The notes: generated by a model from the sequence alone, not told the origin. Positions 32,733 through 43,695 are shown, numbered from the stretch's first letter. The stretch is 64,000 nt of DNA from Eleusine coracana subsp. coracana (GCA_032690845.1 CM064427.1:13341501-13405500), one strand, 5' to 3'. Numbers and translations: made by a program.

Positions 32733-33122
32733 AAAATAAATCATGTTCCTGAAATAACATTGTTGACCATATAGACTTCTTTTTTTCGAAAAATCAAAAT
32801 CATAATTACAGTGCAATAATGCAACATGTATACCTAGACTAGAAGCACAACATCATGTGTATGTATCACTCACTCATCACTAGAATCTTCTCTCTCAATG
32901 TTTTTGTTATAATAATTTATTACATATTATTTTAGCACATTAATTTAAACAATATATTATATCATCTTTGAATGCTTTGAATTAAATAATATGTTACATA
33001 ATCTTTCAATATAGTATTTATTTGAACAACATCATGATATGCATTTTTAAAATTGTTTTTCTTATCATAATATCACATTCACAAATATTCACATGTGCGG
33101 GTGGCACGGACATTATAACTAG

Positions 33123-34022
33123 TAATAATAAACTTATGAAAGAAAACGATCCTACCGAGTGAACCTAGTCTATGATTATCAGATGAATGGATGACACACG
33201 CACACGTCTGAGATACGTGAATGCAATCCTTTTTGTCACCTGATCTTTTCAGAGGAACTCAAAAACTTGATAAATATGTATGTGACCTGGCGAAGAGGCA
33301 ACGCACCACCAGATTTTTCACACGCGTCAAACTACCGAGACAATCACGCACTTTCATGTACCAACAAAACCAGCCCACATGATATCTCTATTTTGAAGAA
33401 AAATCTTCAAATTATTTTATATTACATTATTAAGATGTAGACATGTTTTCAGCACTACACGTTTCATTTAGACCCATAAACTATTTTAGAATTTGTAAGC
33501 GTAGCGCCTTGCGGATACCATCCATCCCCTTTGTCTTGGGAGTCTTGCTGTTAATATTTGGAAACAACAAATGCAGTGCATTAATAATCTCCAGGCCACA
33601 CGCCTATGCTGCGTGCTGTTTTAAACTGCCCCGTGGCCACGTTCAGATTGCCCCACGGTCTTCCGAAACCCACGACCACGACTCCACGAACAGAGAGCGA
33701 GAGACCCTTCAGCTTCCCCGCCCAACTGCCCACCTCGCTCCTGTAGAAACCATCCGTCAGAAACATAAGGAAACATATCGAACCGGATCAAAACAGACGA
33801 GCGTGTTTCCATGGCCACAAAGATCCTCGCCCCGGGCTTTCCTTAGCAGCAGGCTGATCAGGATTTTCGCCATTATTATCAATCGGCCGCGAAGCTTGGA
33901 AACCAGAGAGACGCCGCGCTAGTGCCGCTGCTGCTGCAGTCAGGCAGCCAGGCCGGCCGGCGTCGTCTGCTCCAACCAACTGGTCAGCTCCCCCACTCCC
34001 TTCTCCCCTTCTGCTGCTCTAC
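33123..34022. other. Upstream region of the zinc-finger gene
   Basis: AT-rich to about 33600, then GC-rich, pyrimidine-rich sequence near the start codon (CCCCCACTCCCTTCTCCCC at about 33991-34009), as in plant 5' untranslated regions. No clear TATA box could be assigned. ORFs at 33443-33922 are not protein-like. Confidence 0.5.
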
Positions 34023-35390
34023 ATGAGTAAGATCACCTTGCTCTGCGCGTTGATCCTGCTGCAATCCTGCGTCGTTCTGCATCTATCTCTCATCGCGAGC
34101 AGCAGCACTAGTCGGCTGACCCGAGGCCAGCCGATTGGAGAAGACGTAATCTTGCCGTGCCAAGATCCAATCCGAAGATCGTGCTTGATGCTGAGCCCTG
34201 GCCCTGGTGATGAGTTCGACGGCACCAAGTCCGATTCGATCTTCTCCAGTGAGCTCATCAGTGGAGACGAGTACGCGAGCGATGATGGAGGTACGCCATT
34301 GCCTGGTGGAGATGAAGCCATTGCGGAGGAAGAAGAGAACTTGTCGCCATCGCGCGATGCTGTTGATGGTAGAGGGAAGGAGAGCTCGGGAGAGCTCGGC
34401 AGTGGCGGCGATGTCGAGTGTCCCGAGTGCGGCAAGTTCTTCAGGAACGACAAGTCCATGTTCGGCCACCTCCGAAGCCACCCGAACAGAGGCTACAAAG
34501 GCGCTACCCCACCTGAGAAGAAGCCGAAGCTGTCGTCACTAGGCACGGATAATGATGCTGGATCACCTGCTTCGGCATCACCGGATGCTATCGAGGGATC
34601 TTTAAGTCAGTGCAGCCGACGAGATCCTCAGCTAACCCCGTTTGAGATATTCTGCGCCTGCATCATGCTCACGCTCGGGTGCAGAGACAACCAGTCAGAA
34701 CAGAAAGTCGTGCCACCACCACCATCCTTTACCGAGGGAAAGGTTGATGCGGTTGAACAAACTGAAGTTGGAATTGGGGGATTGGTCACGAGCAACGTAG
34801 CTGCTGAAGTCAAAAAGGAAGATACAGGTCCTGAAATCGGCAATGCGTTGCTTTGTGATAATCTTGACTGTTCCATTGTGAAAATACCGAAGAAGAGGAG
34901 ACGGAGCATCTCCAGGGAAGACAGGGAGGCAAAAAAGAAGTTGAAGCTTCTGACAGTCACGAAGGAGAAGCGTCCCTACTACATGTGCAAGCATTGCAAG
35001 GCAGAGTTCCCCACACATCAGGCCCTGGGTGGCCACATGGCCGGGCACCACAGGGAGAAGAAGACCCCGGCTCTGAATAAGGAGGAAACGTCTCAGGCAC
35101 ATCAAAGTATGGTCAGCGAAAGTAAGAAAGGGAAGCAAGCGAAAGGCGACGACGAATCCTGGCGCGCAGGACTGTCGCTGTTGAGCAAGCGCATGCAGGT
35201 GGAGAAGTTATCGGTGGCATCCAACATGGGTTGGATGTCTAGGCAGGGACCGGGAGGACACATGAAGCTGCACTTCGTCAGAAAGAAGGACGGCACACCA
35301 CCGGTGGTGACCCCAGTGGCTGATGATGATGATCAGCGCAAGCCTCGTCTGAACATTGACCTCAATGTTCAGGCTCCAGAACAGGACTAG
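34023..35390 (+). CDS. C2H2 zinc-finger protein with EAR-like C-terminus (probable transcriptional repressor)
   Basis: A single open frame of 455 codons. Finger 1 is CPECGKFFRNDKSMFGHLRSH (Cys133, Cys136, His149, His153). Finger 2 is CKHCKAEFPTHQALGGHMAGH (Cys322, Cys325, His338, His342) and holds the plant-specific QALGGH motif that contacts DNA. A basic nuclear-signal-like KIPKKRRRS lies at 287-295. The end LNIDLNVQAP (443-452) is an EAR-type repression motif. Acidic and Ser-rich linkers separate them. GGHMKLH at 411-417 is a degenerate third finger without cysteines. This is the plan of plant ZAT-like repressors acting in the nucleus. Residues 4-27 are unexpectedly hydrophobic; an internal Met at residue 56 (34188) may be the real start. 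It is the only intact-looking host gene in the window, convergent with the aconitase pseudogene. Confidence 0.88.
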   Translation: MSKITLLCALILLQSCVVLHLSLIASSSTSRLTRGQPIGEDVILPCQDPIRRSCLMLSPGPGDEFDGTKSDSIFSSELISGDEYASDDGGTPLPGGDEAIAEEEENLSPSRDAVDGRGKESSGELGSGGDVECPECGKFFRNDKSMFGHLRSHPNRGYKGATPPEKKPKLSSLGTDNDAGSPASASPDAIEGSLSQCSRRDPQLTPFEIFCACIMLTLGCRDNQSEQKVVPPPPSFTEGKVDAVEQTEVGIGGLVTSNVAAEVKKEDTGPEIGNALLCDNLDCSIVKIPKKRRRSISREDREAKKKLKLLTVTKEKRPYYMCKHCKAEFPTHQALGGHMAGHHREKKTPALNKEETSQAHQSMVSESKKGKQAKGDDESWRAGLSLLSKRMQVEKLSVASNMGWMSRQGPGGHMKLHFVRKKDGTPPVVTPVADDDDQRKPRLNIDLNVQAPEQD

Positions 35391-36165
35391 ACGCGCAAAT
35401 CTTTTGCGTGTTCATAGAGGAATAATGAGTCGTGCATGCTGCTGTAGCCTGCAGGCGAGCAACTTATAATCAGGGATGAACAGTGCAGGGCATGTCTTTT
35501 CAAAACTAGTGTCAACAGCACGAGTGTCTCCATCCTAGATGATTTTACTTCATGTGGTCCAGAGGTAACCAAGGTAACATTGCTGCAATACAATGGTTCC
35601 TTGTTTGCATGATATATATGGAAGTAATTACAGCATTGCGAACTCTATTTTATCTAGTTCCTGTGCTGTTATAATTATCTGTAGAAGTCTATTTTTTCCC
35701 CCTCTAAACACGTATTGTGATGGTTGTATAAGAACTGTTACAAACCATCAATTGTGGCGTCTTCAAATTTTTTGGGCAAACGCTTACGCTTGATTCAGGA
35801 ATGTAATCGATATGATGGCATGTGTTGCCCTGATTTTATGGCATATGTTGACTACTTTAAATGCACAGTATAAACATGACGCACAACAGATTCCTAATGA
35901 GAAAATATAATTAACTATAAACGTTGATCAAATTCGAAGTTGAAGAGTCAAAAGAGTTGTCAAATTAAGGGTAAGATTAGTTATATTTGGGTCCTAAAGG
36001 CAACTGTGTAAAATATTATCCTGTATGTAACCTAATATCTTCTACATATGGAAAAACCCTAGCTACATTCCTACATATCATTTGAAAGAAAGGGAAAGTA
36101 TCATGTAATTCACAATACAAGACACACAATACATACAACAAACATAAATGATAGTCGAACTATTA
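35391..36165 (+). other. 3' flank of the zinc-finger gene
   Basis: Probable 3' untranslated region and downstream sequence. AATAAT at about 35420 and later AT-rich motifs could serve polyadenylation. No other gene was seen. The spacer continues without features to the MITE. Confidence 0.45.
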
Positions 36166-36438
36166 GGGCCCTGTTTGGATCCATCTTGTTAAAAGTTTAA
36201 CAACTTAAAAAATAAGGTGTTAAAATTTAACATCCATCTGTTTGGATTCATGTTAAAGTTTAACAAGTTTTACCAAGTTTTCTCAAGATAGGTACCTTTT
36301 AATAAGTTTTAACAAGTTTTACCACCTCAAAACCAGGTAAAGATTTTGAGGGTTAACATGAGTGTTTGGATGCTTTTTTTGTTAAAAGTAGGTAAAACAT
36401 GGGTGTTAAAGTTTCACAAGGTGAATCCAAACACCCCC
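36166..36438. mobile_element. MITE, about 273 bp, GGGCCCTGTTTGGA type
   Basis: The left end is GGGCCCTGTTTGGATCCA. The right end is the reverse complement of GGGGGTGTTTGGATTCA. The interior holds repeated GTTAAA(A)(G)TTTAAC words on both strands, which could fold back. Flanks are TTA on the left and TAG on the right, so the duplication is not certain. Ends of this kind are very common in grass MITEs. Confidence 0.65.
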
Positions 36439-36956
36439 TAGGTGATATCTGAAGTTATTTTATTTTTCCATGACCTGGTGATTCAAAGCCGATAACATTC
36501 TTTTCTGAACAAACTAGGTGTTAACATTTAACATTCTGAACTGATGAGCTTCCGAACAACATAATGTAATATTCCCCCATGATCGAAATAAGCCAACTCC
36601 ACCTACAAAATAATATAAGAGAACTCCTCAAACAAAATGCCAAGGTGCCATTGCACGAGGAAACTAGGATATCCAATCTCTCGTGTGTACAAACTGTGCA
36701 TATCCACCAAACGCAGTTTCTTCTGATTCTTACTAGTTATAAATAAAAAGGAAACTCTCAACTTAATTTCAGTACACAATTAGTTCAAAATAGCATATCA
36801 TGCAATGCATACTTATCAGGTTGGCAAATCCTTGAAACATGAAAATCAGTTTTTTATTAGAAACCTGACTGAAAAAAGCAGCAATTGCCCGTGTAGGTTA
36901 TACAAGTCTGCTAAAGCATTGTATTTGAAGTTGTCAGAAGTATAAACTTCATTTAC
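36439..36956. other. Spacer 3' of the aconitase pseudogene
   Basis: AT-rich. The last aconitase exon (the part following the donor at 36956) should lie here but no match to its usual ending was found. No other feature was seen. Confidence 0.45.
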
Positions 36957-37119
36957 CTCTGAATCAAAGCGAAGTGTGCATGTGAATGACTTTCCAATGT
37001 TTGTAGTAACACCAATATTCTGTCCATGTTGCATTTCACACACATTAGTTGGAGGATGAATGGTATACTGCTCATGCCCAGTTAAACCAAGTGTCTCCAC
37101 ATCTTCTCCAAGCTTAAAG

Positions 37120-37267
37120 TGATAGTATAAGTCTTTAGTGGTGCGTATCTAGTATTTAGCTTTTATTGAGCTATTTTCCATGTTGCCCTTATGTGACCTA
37201 TAAATATGTAATTTGGACTCCTTATTGGGCTGAGACAATAGGGTTGCTCTCCACTTTTGGCCCAATA
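37120..37267 (+). repeat. copia 5' LTR, 148 bp
   Basis: It starts TGATAGTATAAGTCTTTAG and ends TTTTGGCCCAATA. TATAAATA at about 37199-37206 is a good promoter box. It differs from the 3' LTR at a handful of positions including the terminal CA. Confidence 0.92.
37199..37206 (+). promoter_or_regulatory. TATA box of the copia LTR
   Basis: TATAAATA, kept in the 3' LTR near 42750. About 60 bp remain between it and the LTR end, which leaves room for a short R-U5. Confidence 0.5.
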
Positions 37268-38456
37268 ATTGGTACCAGAGCCTAATTACGAAATTGCCAC
37301 TCCAATCCCAAAACCCTAATCCTCTCAGCTCTCTCCCTCCCATGAGCAACCAGAGGAGGCGGCGGCGCACCAGGGCGCGACCTCGATCCCGACCCCGCCG
37401 CGCGCACGCCCTCCCTCCTCGTCGTGATCCCTTCTTGCTCCTCCACTCATGCTCGCGCGCTGCTTCTCCCGCACCCGAGCAGAGGCAGGCGCCGGCGGGT
37501 CGACGAAGGCACGGCGGTGCGGCTCAGCGGCAAAGCTCCACCCAGCGGCGGCGCGCGCACCTCGGCCCTGACCTCGCCCCTCCTCCCCCGCGCATGGTCC
37601 ATGGACAGCGGCGCAGCGGATCTCAACGGCAGAGGAGAACCCAGTGGCGGCGGCTGCTCCTCTTGGCGGGGCACGAGCTCGGCAGCGGCCTCGACCTCGC
37701 CTCTCCCGGCGGCGCGCTGATCCAGGCGCACGTGAGGCTCGACTGGGACCCGACGGCAGCGCGGCTCGACCTCGACCCGTCTTTGCCACCACCTCCTTTC
37801 CGATCCGCGCGGCTGCGGCTCGATCTGGGCAGTACGAGCTCGCCCCCAACCTACAGGAGCTCGTCCCCAACCTCCAGAGCATCCCCGACACCCCCCTCTT
37901 CCTCACATACCCATGGTGGACCCTCGCGGAGCGCGTGCCTGCTCTCGTCCAGCCTCCCGCGTCTCACGCGTGAGCAGCCACGGCTCGATGACATCGAGTG
38001 CGAGGCAGTCGAGGCGGCGACGATGGCGGCAGCACGGTAGGCCGGCCAGGTACAAAGGGAGACGGACGGGCGCGAGGCTCCAGCAGCGCAAGCTGCGTGC
38101 CTCACGACGGCACAGGCAGAGGCGGCACACGTGGCTGAGGCGGAGAGGTAGGCCGTGACGACAGCTCATGATGCAGCGGCTGTGGCAGCTGCACGGCGCC
38201 AGGCGGTGGAGGAGGCGCGAGAAGCCCTTGCGGCACTGGAGGTGGAGGAACTCCCGGCGTCCGCTCGAGGGAACTGGCATGCGGACGTGAACCGCGGGTC
38301 TTGGATCCACGCCGGAGGCAGGGAGCCATGTCTACGACTCCGACGACAATGACTACCGGAGCCACGACTCATGGTGTCGTGTCTTCCATTCCCCGGAGCG
38401 GCGTGTAGGTCGCCACGGTCGGCGGGACTCTCCTATCGTCATCCGTGAGGCCGGCA
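37268..38456 (+). other. copia leader, GC-rich
   Basis: About 1.2 kb between the primer-binding site and the gag domain. It has overlapping Arg/Pro/Ser-rich ORFs on both strands (for example 37294-38040), which is what high GC and low complexity produce. It may hold the decayed start of gag or captured host sequence; nothing specific was recognised. Confidence 0.4.
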
Positions 38457-39240
38457 GGAGCACGTCGTGGCTGATGCTCACCAAGACCAACTACACCAAG
38501 TGGAGCGTAGTCATGAAGGTGAAGTTGTAGATCCGGCACATGTGGGATGCGATTGAGGACGATGACATCGACCACCACGAGTATCGACGGGCGCTTGAGG
38601 GAGTCCCGATGGAGTTGGCAGCAACCTTGGCGGAGAAGGCGACCGCCAAGGAAGCTTGGGATGCTATCGTTGTGTCCCGGGTCAGTAGTGATCGTGCTCG
38701 CAAGTCCACCCTCCAGAAGCTTCGCAAGGAGTGGGACGGTCTGGCTTTCAAGCCGGGCGAGGACATCGACGACTTCGCCCTCCGCCTTACCGGCCTGATG
38801 TAGCAGCTAGCGCAATTCGACGACGACGACATCACCGAGGAGAAAGCCATCGAGAAGTTCCTCCGTGTTGTCCCCAAGAAGTACTCCCAGATCACCATCT
38901 CCATCGACACGTTGTTGGACCTCTCCGAGCTGACGATCGAGGAGCTTTCGGGGTGGCTCAAAGCCATCGATGACCGTGAGGAGCTGTCCCTTGTCGAGTT
39001 GGCGACCTCGGGCGGCAAGCTGCTTCTCACCGAGGAGCAATGGCGCACTCAGCAGGGGGAGCAGAGGAAGACGGAGGCTTCAGGATCGTCTTCCGGGCGT
39101 GCACGTCGCTCACGGGGGAAGGGCAAGGCGGCCCCACCTCGTGGTGGTGACGATGGCGGTGATGGTGAGCGCAAATCCACCCAGAACGACACCTGCCACA
39201 ACTATGGTAGGAAGGGCCACTGGGCCAAGGACTATAGATA
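38457..39240 (+). pseudogene. copia gag
   Basis: Reads SWLMLTKTNYTKWSVVMKVK, then TAG (38528-38530), MWDAIEDDDIDHHEYRRALE, STLQKLRKEWDGLAFKPGE, ALRLTGLM then TAG (38801-38803), QLAQFDDDDITEEKAIEKFL, and a Gly/Arg-rich tail. The zinc knuckle is CHNYGRKGHWAKDY: the second and last cysteines are tyrosines, both explained by G-to-A changes. Gag is therefore doubly inactive. Confidence 0.88.
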
Positions 39241-42200
39241 GCTGAAACGTGACGGCGATGGTGGTGGTCACGGCGGCGACCGCGGCGGCCAAGCTCACAT
39301 CGTTGTGGTGCAGGAGCCGGCGCTATTCCTGATGCATGGGAGTGTCGAGCTTCACTCCAGTCCCGGGCAATGCAAGCGGCCACTGCACTACTCCACCTCG
39401 ATGAGTCTCGTGCTCACGCCTTCCTCTAGAAGGGTTCGAATGACGAGAAGATCGATGTCTGGTACCTCGACACCGGCACCACCCACTACATGACTGGTCG
39501 ACGTGAGTTCTTCTCCGACCTGGAGACCACCATGTGAGGCTCTGTCAAGTTCGGTGACGCCTCCGCTGTGACAATCGAGGGCACCGGTGTCTACTACATC
39601 CCCGTGATGAGGAACTTCATCATCAGCTTGGGACAGCTGGATGAGAACGACTCGCGTGTGGAGATCGACGATGACCTCCTGCGTGTCTGGGACACCCGCG
39701 GCCGTCTTCTCGCCAAGGTGAACTGGAGGAGCAACCGCCTCTACGTCCTCCATGTGGAGGTGGCACAACCACTATGCCTTGCAGCACGGCGGGACGATGA
39801 TGCGTGGAGGTGGCATTAGCACTTTGGGCACCTCAACTTTGAGGCCATGAAGCAACTCAATGCTAAGGAGATGGTTCGAGACCTGCCGCACATCGACCAT
39901 GTCGAGCAGCTTTGGGACACCTGTGCGCCTACGAAGCAGCGCCGACTTCCCTTTCTTTCCCCGTCAGGCAAGCTATCAAGCCAAGGACAAACTTGAGCTC
40001 GTGCACGGTGACCTCTGCGGGCCGGTGACACCAGCCACTCCAGGAGGCAGGTGCTACTTCCTCCTCGTCGTCGATGACCTCTCCCGCTACATGTGGTTGT
40101 CCTCATCCACACCAAGGCTGTTGCTGCGGATGCCATCAAGCACCTTCAAGCTGGAGCGGAGAAAGAGTGCGGCCGCAAGTTGCGGGTGCTACGCACAGAC
40201 AACGGCAGTGAGTTTAGGGCGGCTGAGTTTGCGGAGTACTGCACCGACGACAGGATCCAGCACCACTTGTCCGTGCCGTACACTCCATAGCAAAATGGCA
40301 TCGTCGAGCGGCGCAACCAGATGGTTGTGGCCATGGCGTGTGCCCTCCTCAAGCAGAGGGGCATGCCTGCGGACTATTGAAGGGGGGGGAGGCGGTGATA
40401 ATAGCAGTTCACCTCCTCAACTGCTCGCCCACCAAGGCGCTCAATGGCAAGACGCCATATGAGGCTTGGCACGGTCGCAAGCCAGCAGTGGGCTACTTCC
40501 GTGTCTTCGGTTGTCTCGCGTTCGTCAAGGAGCTCAACCACGTCGGCAAGCTCGACGACCAGAGTCTTCATCGGCTACACAGACGGCGTGAAGGGCTACC
40601 GCATCCTCGACTCTTGGACGCAGCGCATGCGGGTGGCACGTGACGTTGTGTTCGATGAAGGGCGAGGTTGGGCATGGGGCAAGACGATGCACGACGGGAA
40701 ACTGTCAACCACCAGCGACTTCACCGTCGAGTACGTGCACTTTGAGGGAGCCGGGGGAGCGGGAAGCTCTCCTTCATCGAGCTTGCCCCCTCAGCTCCGG
40801 CATCACCAGTGGCTTCACTGAGTCCCTCTACACCGACCCCTCAGGCTTCGTCGAGCTCTTCTACGTCGACTCCTCAGGATTTGCCTCGTACCCCCGCACC
40901 GGCACCCACGCCTCTAGGCACGGTGTCGGCAGCTTTGGTCCTCGACGACCCTGTGGAGTTTGTCATGCCGCTCCCCGACGACAATGACCACATTGACGCA
41001 TACCACGATGACGAGCCATTGTGCTACCGTACGATGGAGAACATCCTCGGCGAGCAGCCTACACCTGAGCTTGTTCGGCGCGATGTGGACGGGCAGCTAC
41101 ACCGGGCGCACGATGACAGTGAGCCCTACTCCTTCGCTGAGGCGGAGATGGATGCGGCCTGGCGGGCCGCGATGAAGCTAGAGATGGACTTCGACAAGCA
41201 GAACCGCATGTGGGAGCTGGCGGACCTTCCTGTGGGCCACCGCGCCATCACCCTTAAGTGGGTCTTCAAGCTCAAGAAAGATGAGGCTGGGAAGGTGATC
41301 AAGCACAAGGCACACCTGGTGGCACGTGGCATTGTCTAGCAAAAGGGGATCGACTATGACGATGCCTTCGCACCCATCGCATGGATGGAGTCCGTGCGTA
41401 TCCTCCTCGTGCTGGCGGCCCAGGAGCGCTGACGCGTTCACCATATGGACGTCAAGACGGCCTTCCTCAATGGCGACTTGAGGGAGGAGGTCTACGTGCA
41501 CCAACAACCGGGATTCGTCATCCCTGGCCAGGAGCACAAGGTCCTTCGGCTGCGCAAGGCTCTCTAGAGACTACGACAGGCGCCACGGGCATGGAACATC
41601 AAGCTGGACTCCACCCTGAGGGCGATGAGGTTCGAGCAAAGCCCGCACGAGGCGGCCGTCTACCGGCGAGGCTGAGCTGGCTGTGCCCTGCTGGTGGGCG
41701 TCTGCGTTGATGACTTGATTATTACCGGTACCAGTGAAGCAGACGTGGAGGCATTCAAGGATGAGATGAAGGCCGCCTTCCAGATGAGTGACCTGGGGCT
41801 CCTCACCTTCTACTTAGGGATCGAGGTGCACCAGAACGACTCCGGCAACACACATCAACAGACCGCCTACGCCAAGCGCATCGTTAAGCTGGGTGGTCTC
41901 ACCAGCTGCAACCCTTCTCACACTCCCATGGAGGAGAGGTTGAAGCTGAGCAGCGCCAGCACCAACGAGGAGGTCGACGCCATGGAGTATCGGCGCCTTG
42001 TGGGGAGTCTCCGCTACCTCGTCCACAAACGTTCGGATCTGGCGTTCACTGTCGGCTACATCAGTAGGTTCATGCAGCGACCAACGAAGGAGCACCTGCA
42101 AGCTATCAACAGGATCATCCGCTACATGGCGGGCACTCTCGACTACGGCCTACACTACCCGAGGTGTCCCGGCGCAGTACACTTCATCGGCTATAGCGAC

Positions 42201-42661
42201 AACGACCACGCCGGCGACATCGACATGAGCAAGAGCATGAGTGGGACACTCTTCTTCCTCGGCAAGTGTCTGGTCAGCTGGCAGTTGATCAAGCAGTAGG
42301 TGGTGGCGCAGTCCAGCTGTGAGGCTAAGTACATCGCCGCCAACTCAGCTTTAACCCAGGGTCTCTAGCTAGCTCGGCTGCTTGGTGACCTACTTGGTCA
42401 AGACACCAAAGCAGTGGAGCTCCGGGTGGACAAGAAGTCTGCCCTTTCCCTGGCGAAGAACCTCGTCTTCTTCGAGCGAAGCAAGCACATCCGCGTCAAG
42501 TACCACTTCATTCGAAGCTGCTTGGAGGAGGGGAGCGTCAGGGCCGGCTATATTAACATCAATGACCAGCTCGCTGATCTACTTACCAAGTCACTTGGGA
42601 GAGTCAAGTTTCAGGAGCTTCGGTCTCGGATTGGCATGGTCAAGTTACCACTTAAGACTTA
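39241..42661 (+). pseudogene. copia pol: protease, integrase, reverse transcriptase, RNase H
   Basis: Pieces in order: DTGTTHYMTGRREFF (protease-adjacent, about 39468), the pre-integrase HFGHLNFEAMKQLNAKEM (about 39820), LELVHGDLCGPVTPATPGG and VLRTDNGSEFRAAEFAEYC (integrase core), and VERRNQMVV. RT follows with WVFKLKKDEAGKVIKHKAHL, VARGIV then TAG, MDVKTAFLNGDLREEVYV and VCVDDLIITG (about 41700). RNase H has SWQLIKQ then TAG and VVAQSSCEAKYIA. Stops include 40288-40290, 41337-41339, 42297-42299 and 42367-42369 (TAG) and about 41431 (TGA), mostly where Gln or Trp is expected. Several small frameshifts also occur. Confidence 0.9.
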
Positions 42662-42670
42662 GGGGGAGAT

Positions 42671-42818
42671 TGATAGTATAAGTCTTTAGTGGTGTGTATC
42701 TAGTATTTAGCTTTTATTTAGCTATTTCCCATGTGGCCCTTATGTGGCCTATAAATATGTAACCTGGACCCCATATTGGGCTGAGACAATAGAGTTGCTC
42801 TCCACTTTTGGATCAACA
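42671..42818 (+). repeat. copia 3' LTR, 148 bp
   Basis: It starts TGATAGTATAAGTCTTTAG and ends TTTTGGATCAACA, followed by the TAAAG duplication. It is the better-preserved copy at its end. Confidence 0.93.
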
Positions 42819-43221
42819 TAAAGCACAAAGGCATTATTCCCATTCCAACTAAGTTGCTTCGATGAATTCTTTCAAAACTCTTAGCAATCACAGATTTAAC
42901 TCCCTGTAATGAATTTATATTACTGCATTAGCTACATAAGAGACAATAACACAATCCATGAAGCATGAGTTTGATAGTATACACTCCATACCAACAGCTT
43001 AGTGCCTTTTGCATCCCAGTCCCTTGAGCTTCCAGTTCCATACTCGGCACCAGCCAACACAATTGTATCATGCCCATCAGTTTTGTACCTCTAAGGATAG
43101 AAAAATGAGAATGAAAATATATCCGAAAATAAATTGTATCAATATTGAAAATGTATTGAACCTAGTTGATAAAAAAGTAAACTGCAGTAGTAGAAAAAGA
43201 ATCTCGAGTTAGTGAACTAAC

Positions 43222-43695
43222 CACGACGGCATCATAGACAGAAAGCTTGGCTCGTGTCGGAATGTGAATGGTTTTTGCTCCAACTTCCCCGCCTAAGAGC
43301 TTGTTCAGAATTCGACCGAATGTCCTCCTCATCATTACTTCATAATTCACACGGTGGCTGCCATATGAATTGAAATCCTTGGGCTCCACACCATTCTCGA
43401 CAAGATACTTGGCAGCTGGGCTATCCTTGTGAATGCTTCCAGCTGGTGAAATGTGATCGGTGGTAACACTGTCATCGAAGCTCATCAGACAATAGGCGTC
43501 CTTTATACTAGGAGAGCCAGGAGGGTCACTAGTCATGCCTTTAAAGAAAAGTGGTTCACGAATGTAGCTTGATTTTGGATACCAACTATAAACACTGGCA
43601 GTTGGAACTTTTAGGTCGTTCCACATGGGATTGCCTCTAGTGATCGACTTGTATGTGCTTTTGAACATATCAGCCAAGACATTGGACTGTACAAC
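43222..43695 (-). pseudogene. Aconitase exon D (largest surviving exon)
   Basis: The acceptor TATAG precedes VVQSNVLADMFKSTYKSITR, GNPMWNDLKVPTASVYSW, DAYCLMSFDDSVTTDHISPA, GSIHKDSPAAKYL, FNSYGSHRVNYEVMMRRTFG and GEVGAKTIHIP. The donor is GTTAG. The frame is open, but the conserved SRRGNDEVM(V/A)RGTFANIR region has become SHRVNYEVMMRRTFGRI, with two residues deleted. This region carries substrate-contacting Arg and Asn residues in the family, so catalysis would be lost even in a spliced product. Confidence 0.9.

Larger units (their letters stand above)
26554..33122 (+). mobile_element. Candidate Helitron carrying other nested transposons
   Basis: The left end is A|TCTCTACTAGAAAAAAATCC, a Helitron-like TC start. 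A related start with the same following ~90 bp ('gcattctatctctcacctgc') occurs at 49236, so it is a repeated terminus. The right end is CTAG|T at 33119-33123, preceded 11 bases upstream by a short hairpin (GTGC-GGGTG-GCAC, 33095-33107). This is the 3' arrangement of plant Helitrons. Nested inside are a hAT element, two CACTA elements and a Mutator-like element. No Rep/helicase is present, so it would be non-autonomous. The pairing of these two ends is inferred; Helitrons make no target duplication to confirm it. Confidence 0.45.
37120..42818 (+). mobile_element. Ty1/copia retrotransposon with 148-bp LTRs, inserted in aconitase exon F
   Basis: The LTRs are 37120-37267 and 42671-42818, with a TAAAG duplication at 37115-37119 and 42819-42823. 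A primer-binding-like TGGTACCAGAGCC (37270-37282) follows the 5' LTR. The purine tract AGGGGGAGAT (42661-42670) precedes the 3' LTR. The order gag, integrase, RT, RNase H is copia. All coding parts contain stops, chiefly TAG. The aconitase reading frame resumes on both sides (GMGIMPLCF and FKLGEDVETLGL). Confidence 0.95.

Noticed and set aside
33443..33922. 159-codon ORF upstream of the zinc-finger gene
   Set aside because: No domain, crosses an AT-rich to GC-rich transition, likely promoter and leader of the gene.
37294..38040. 248-codon plus-strand ORF and 193-codon minus-strand ORF
   Set aside because: Low-complexity GC-rich copia leader; frames on both strands and no family resemblance.
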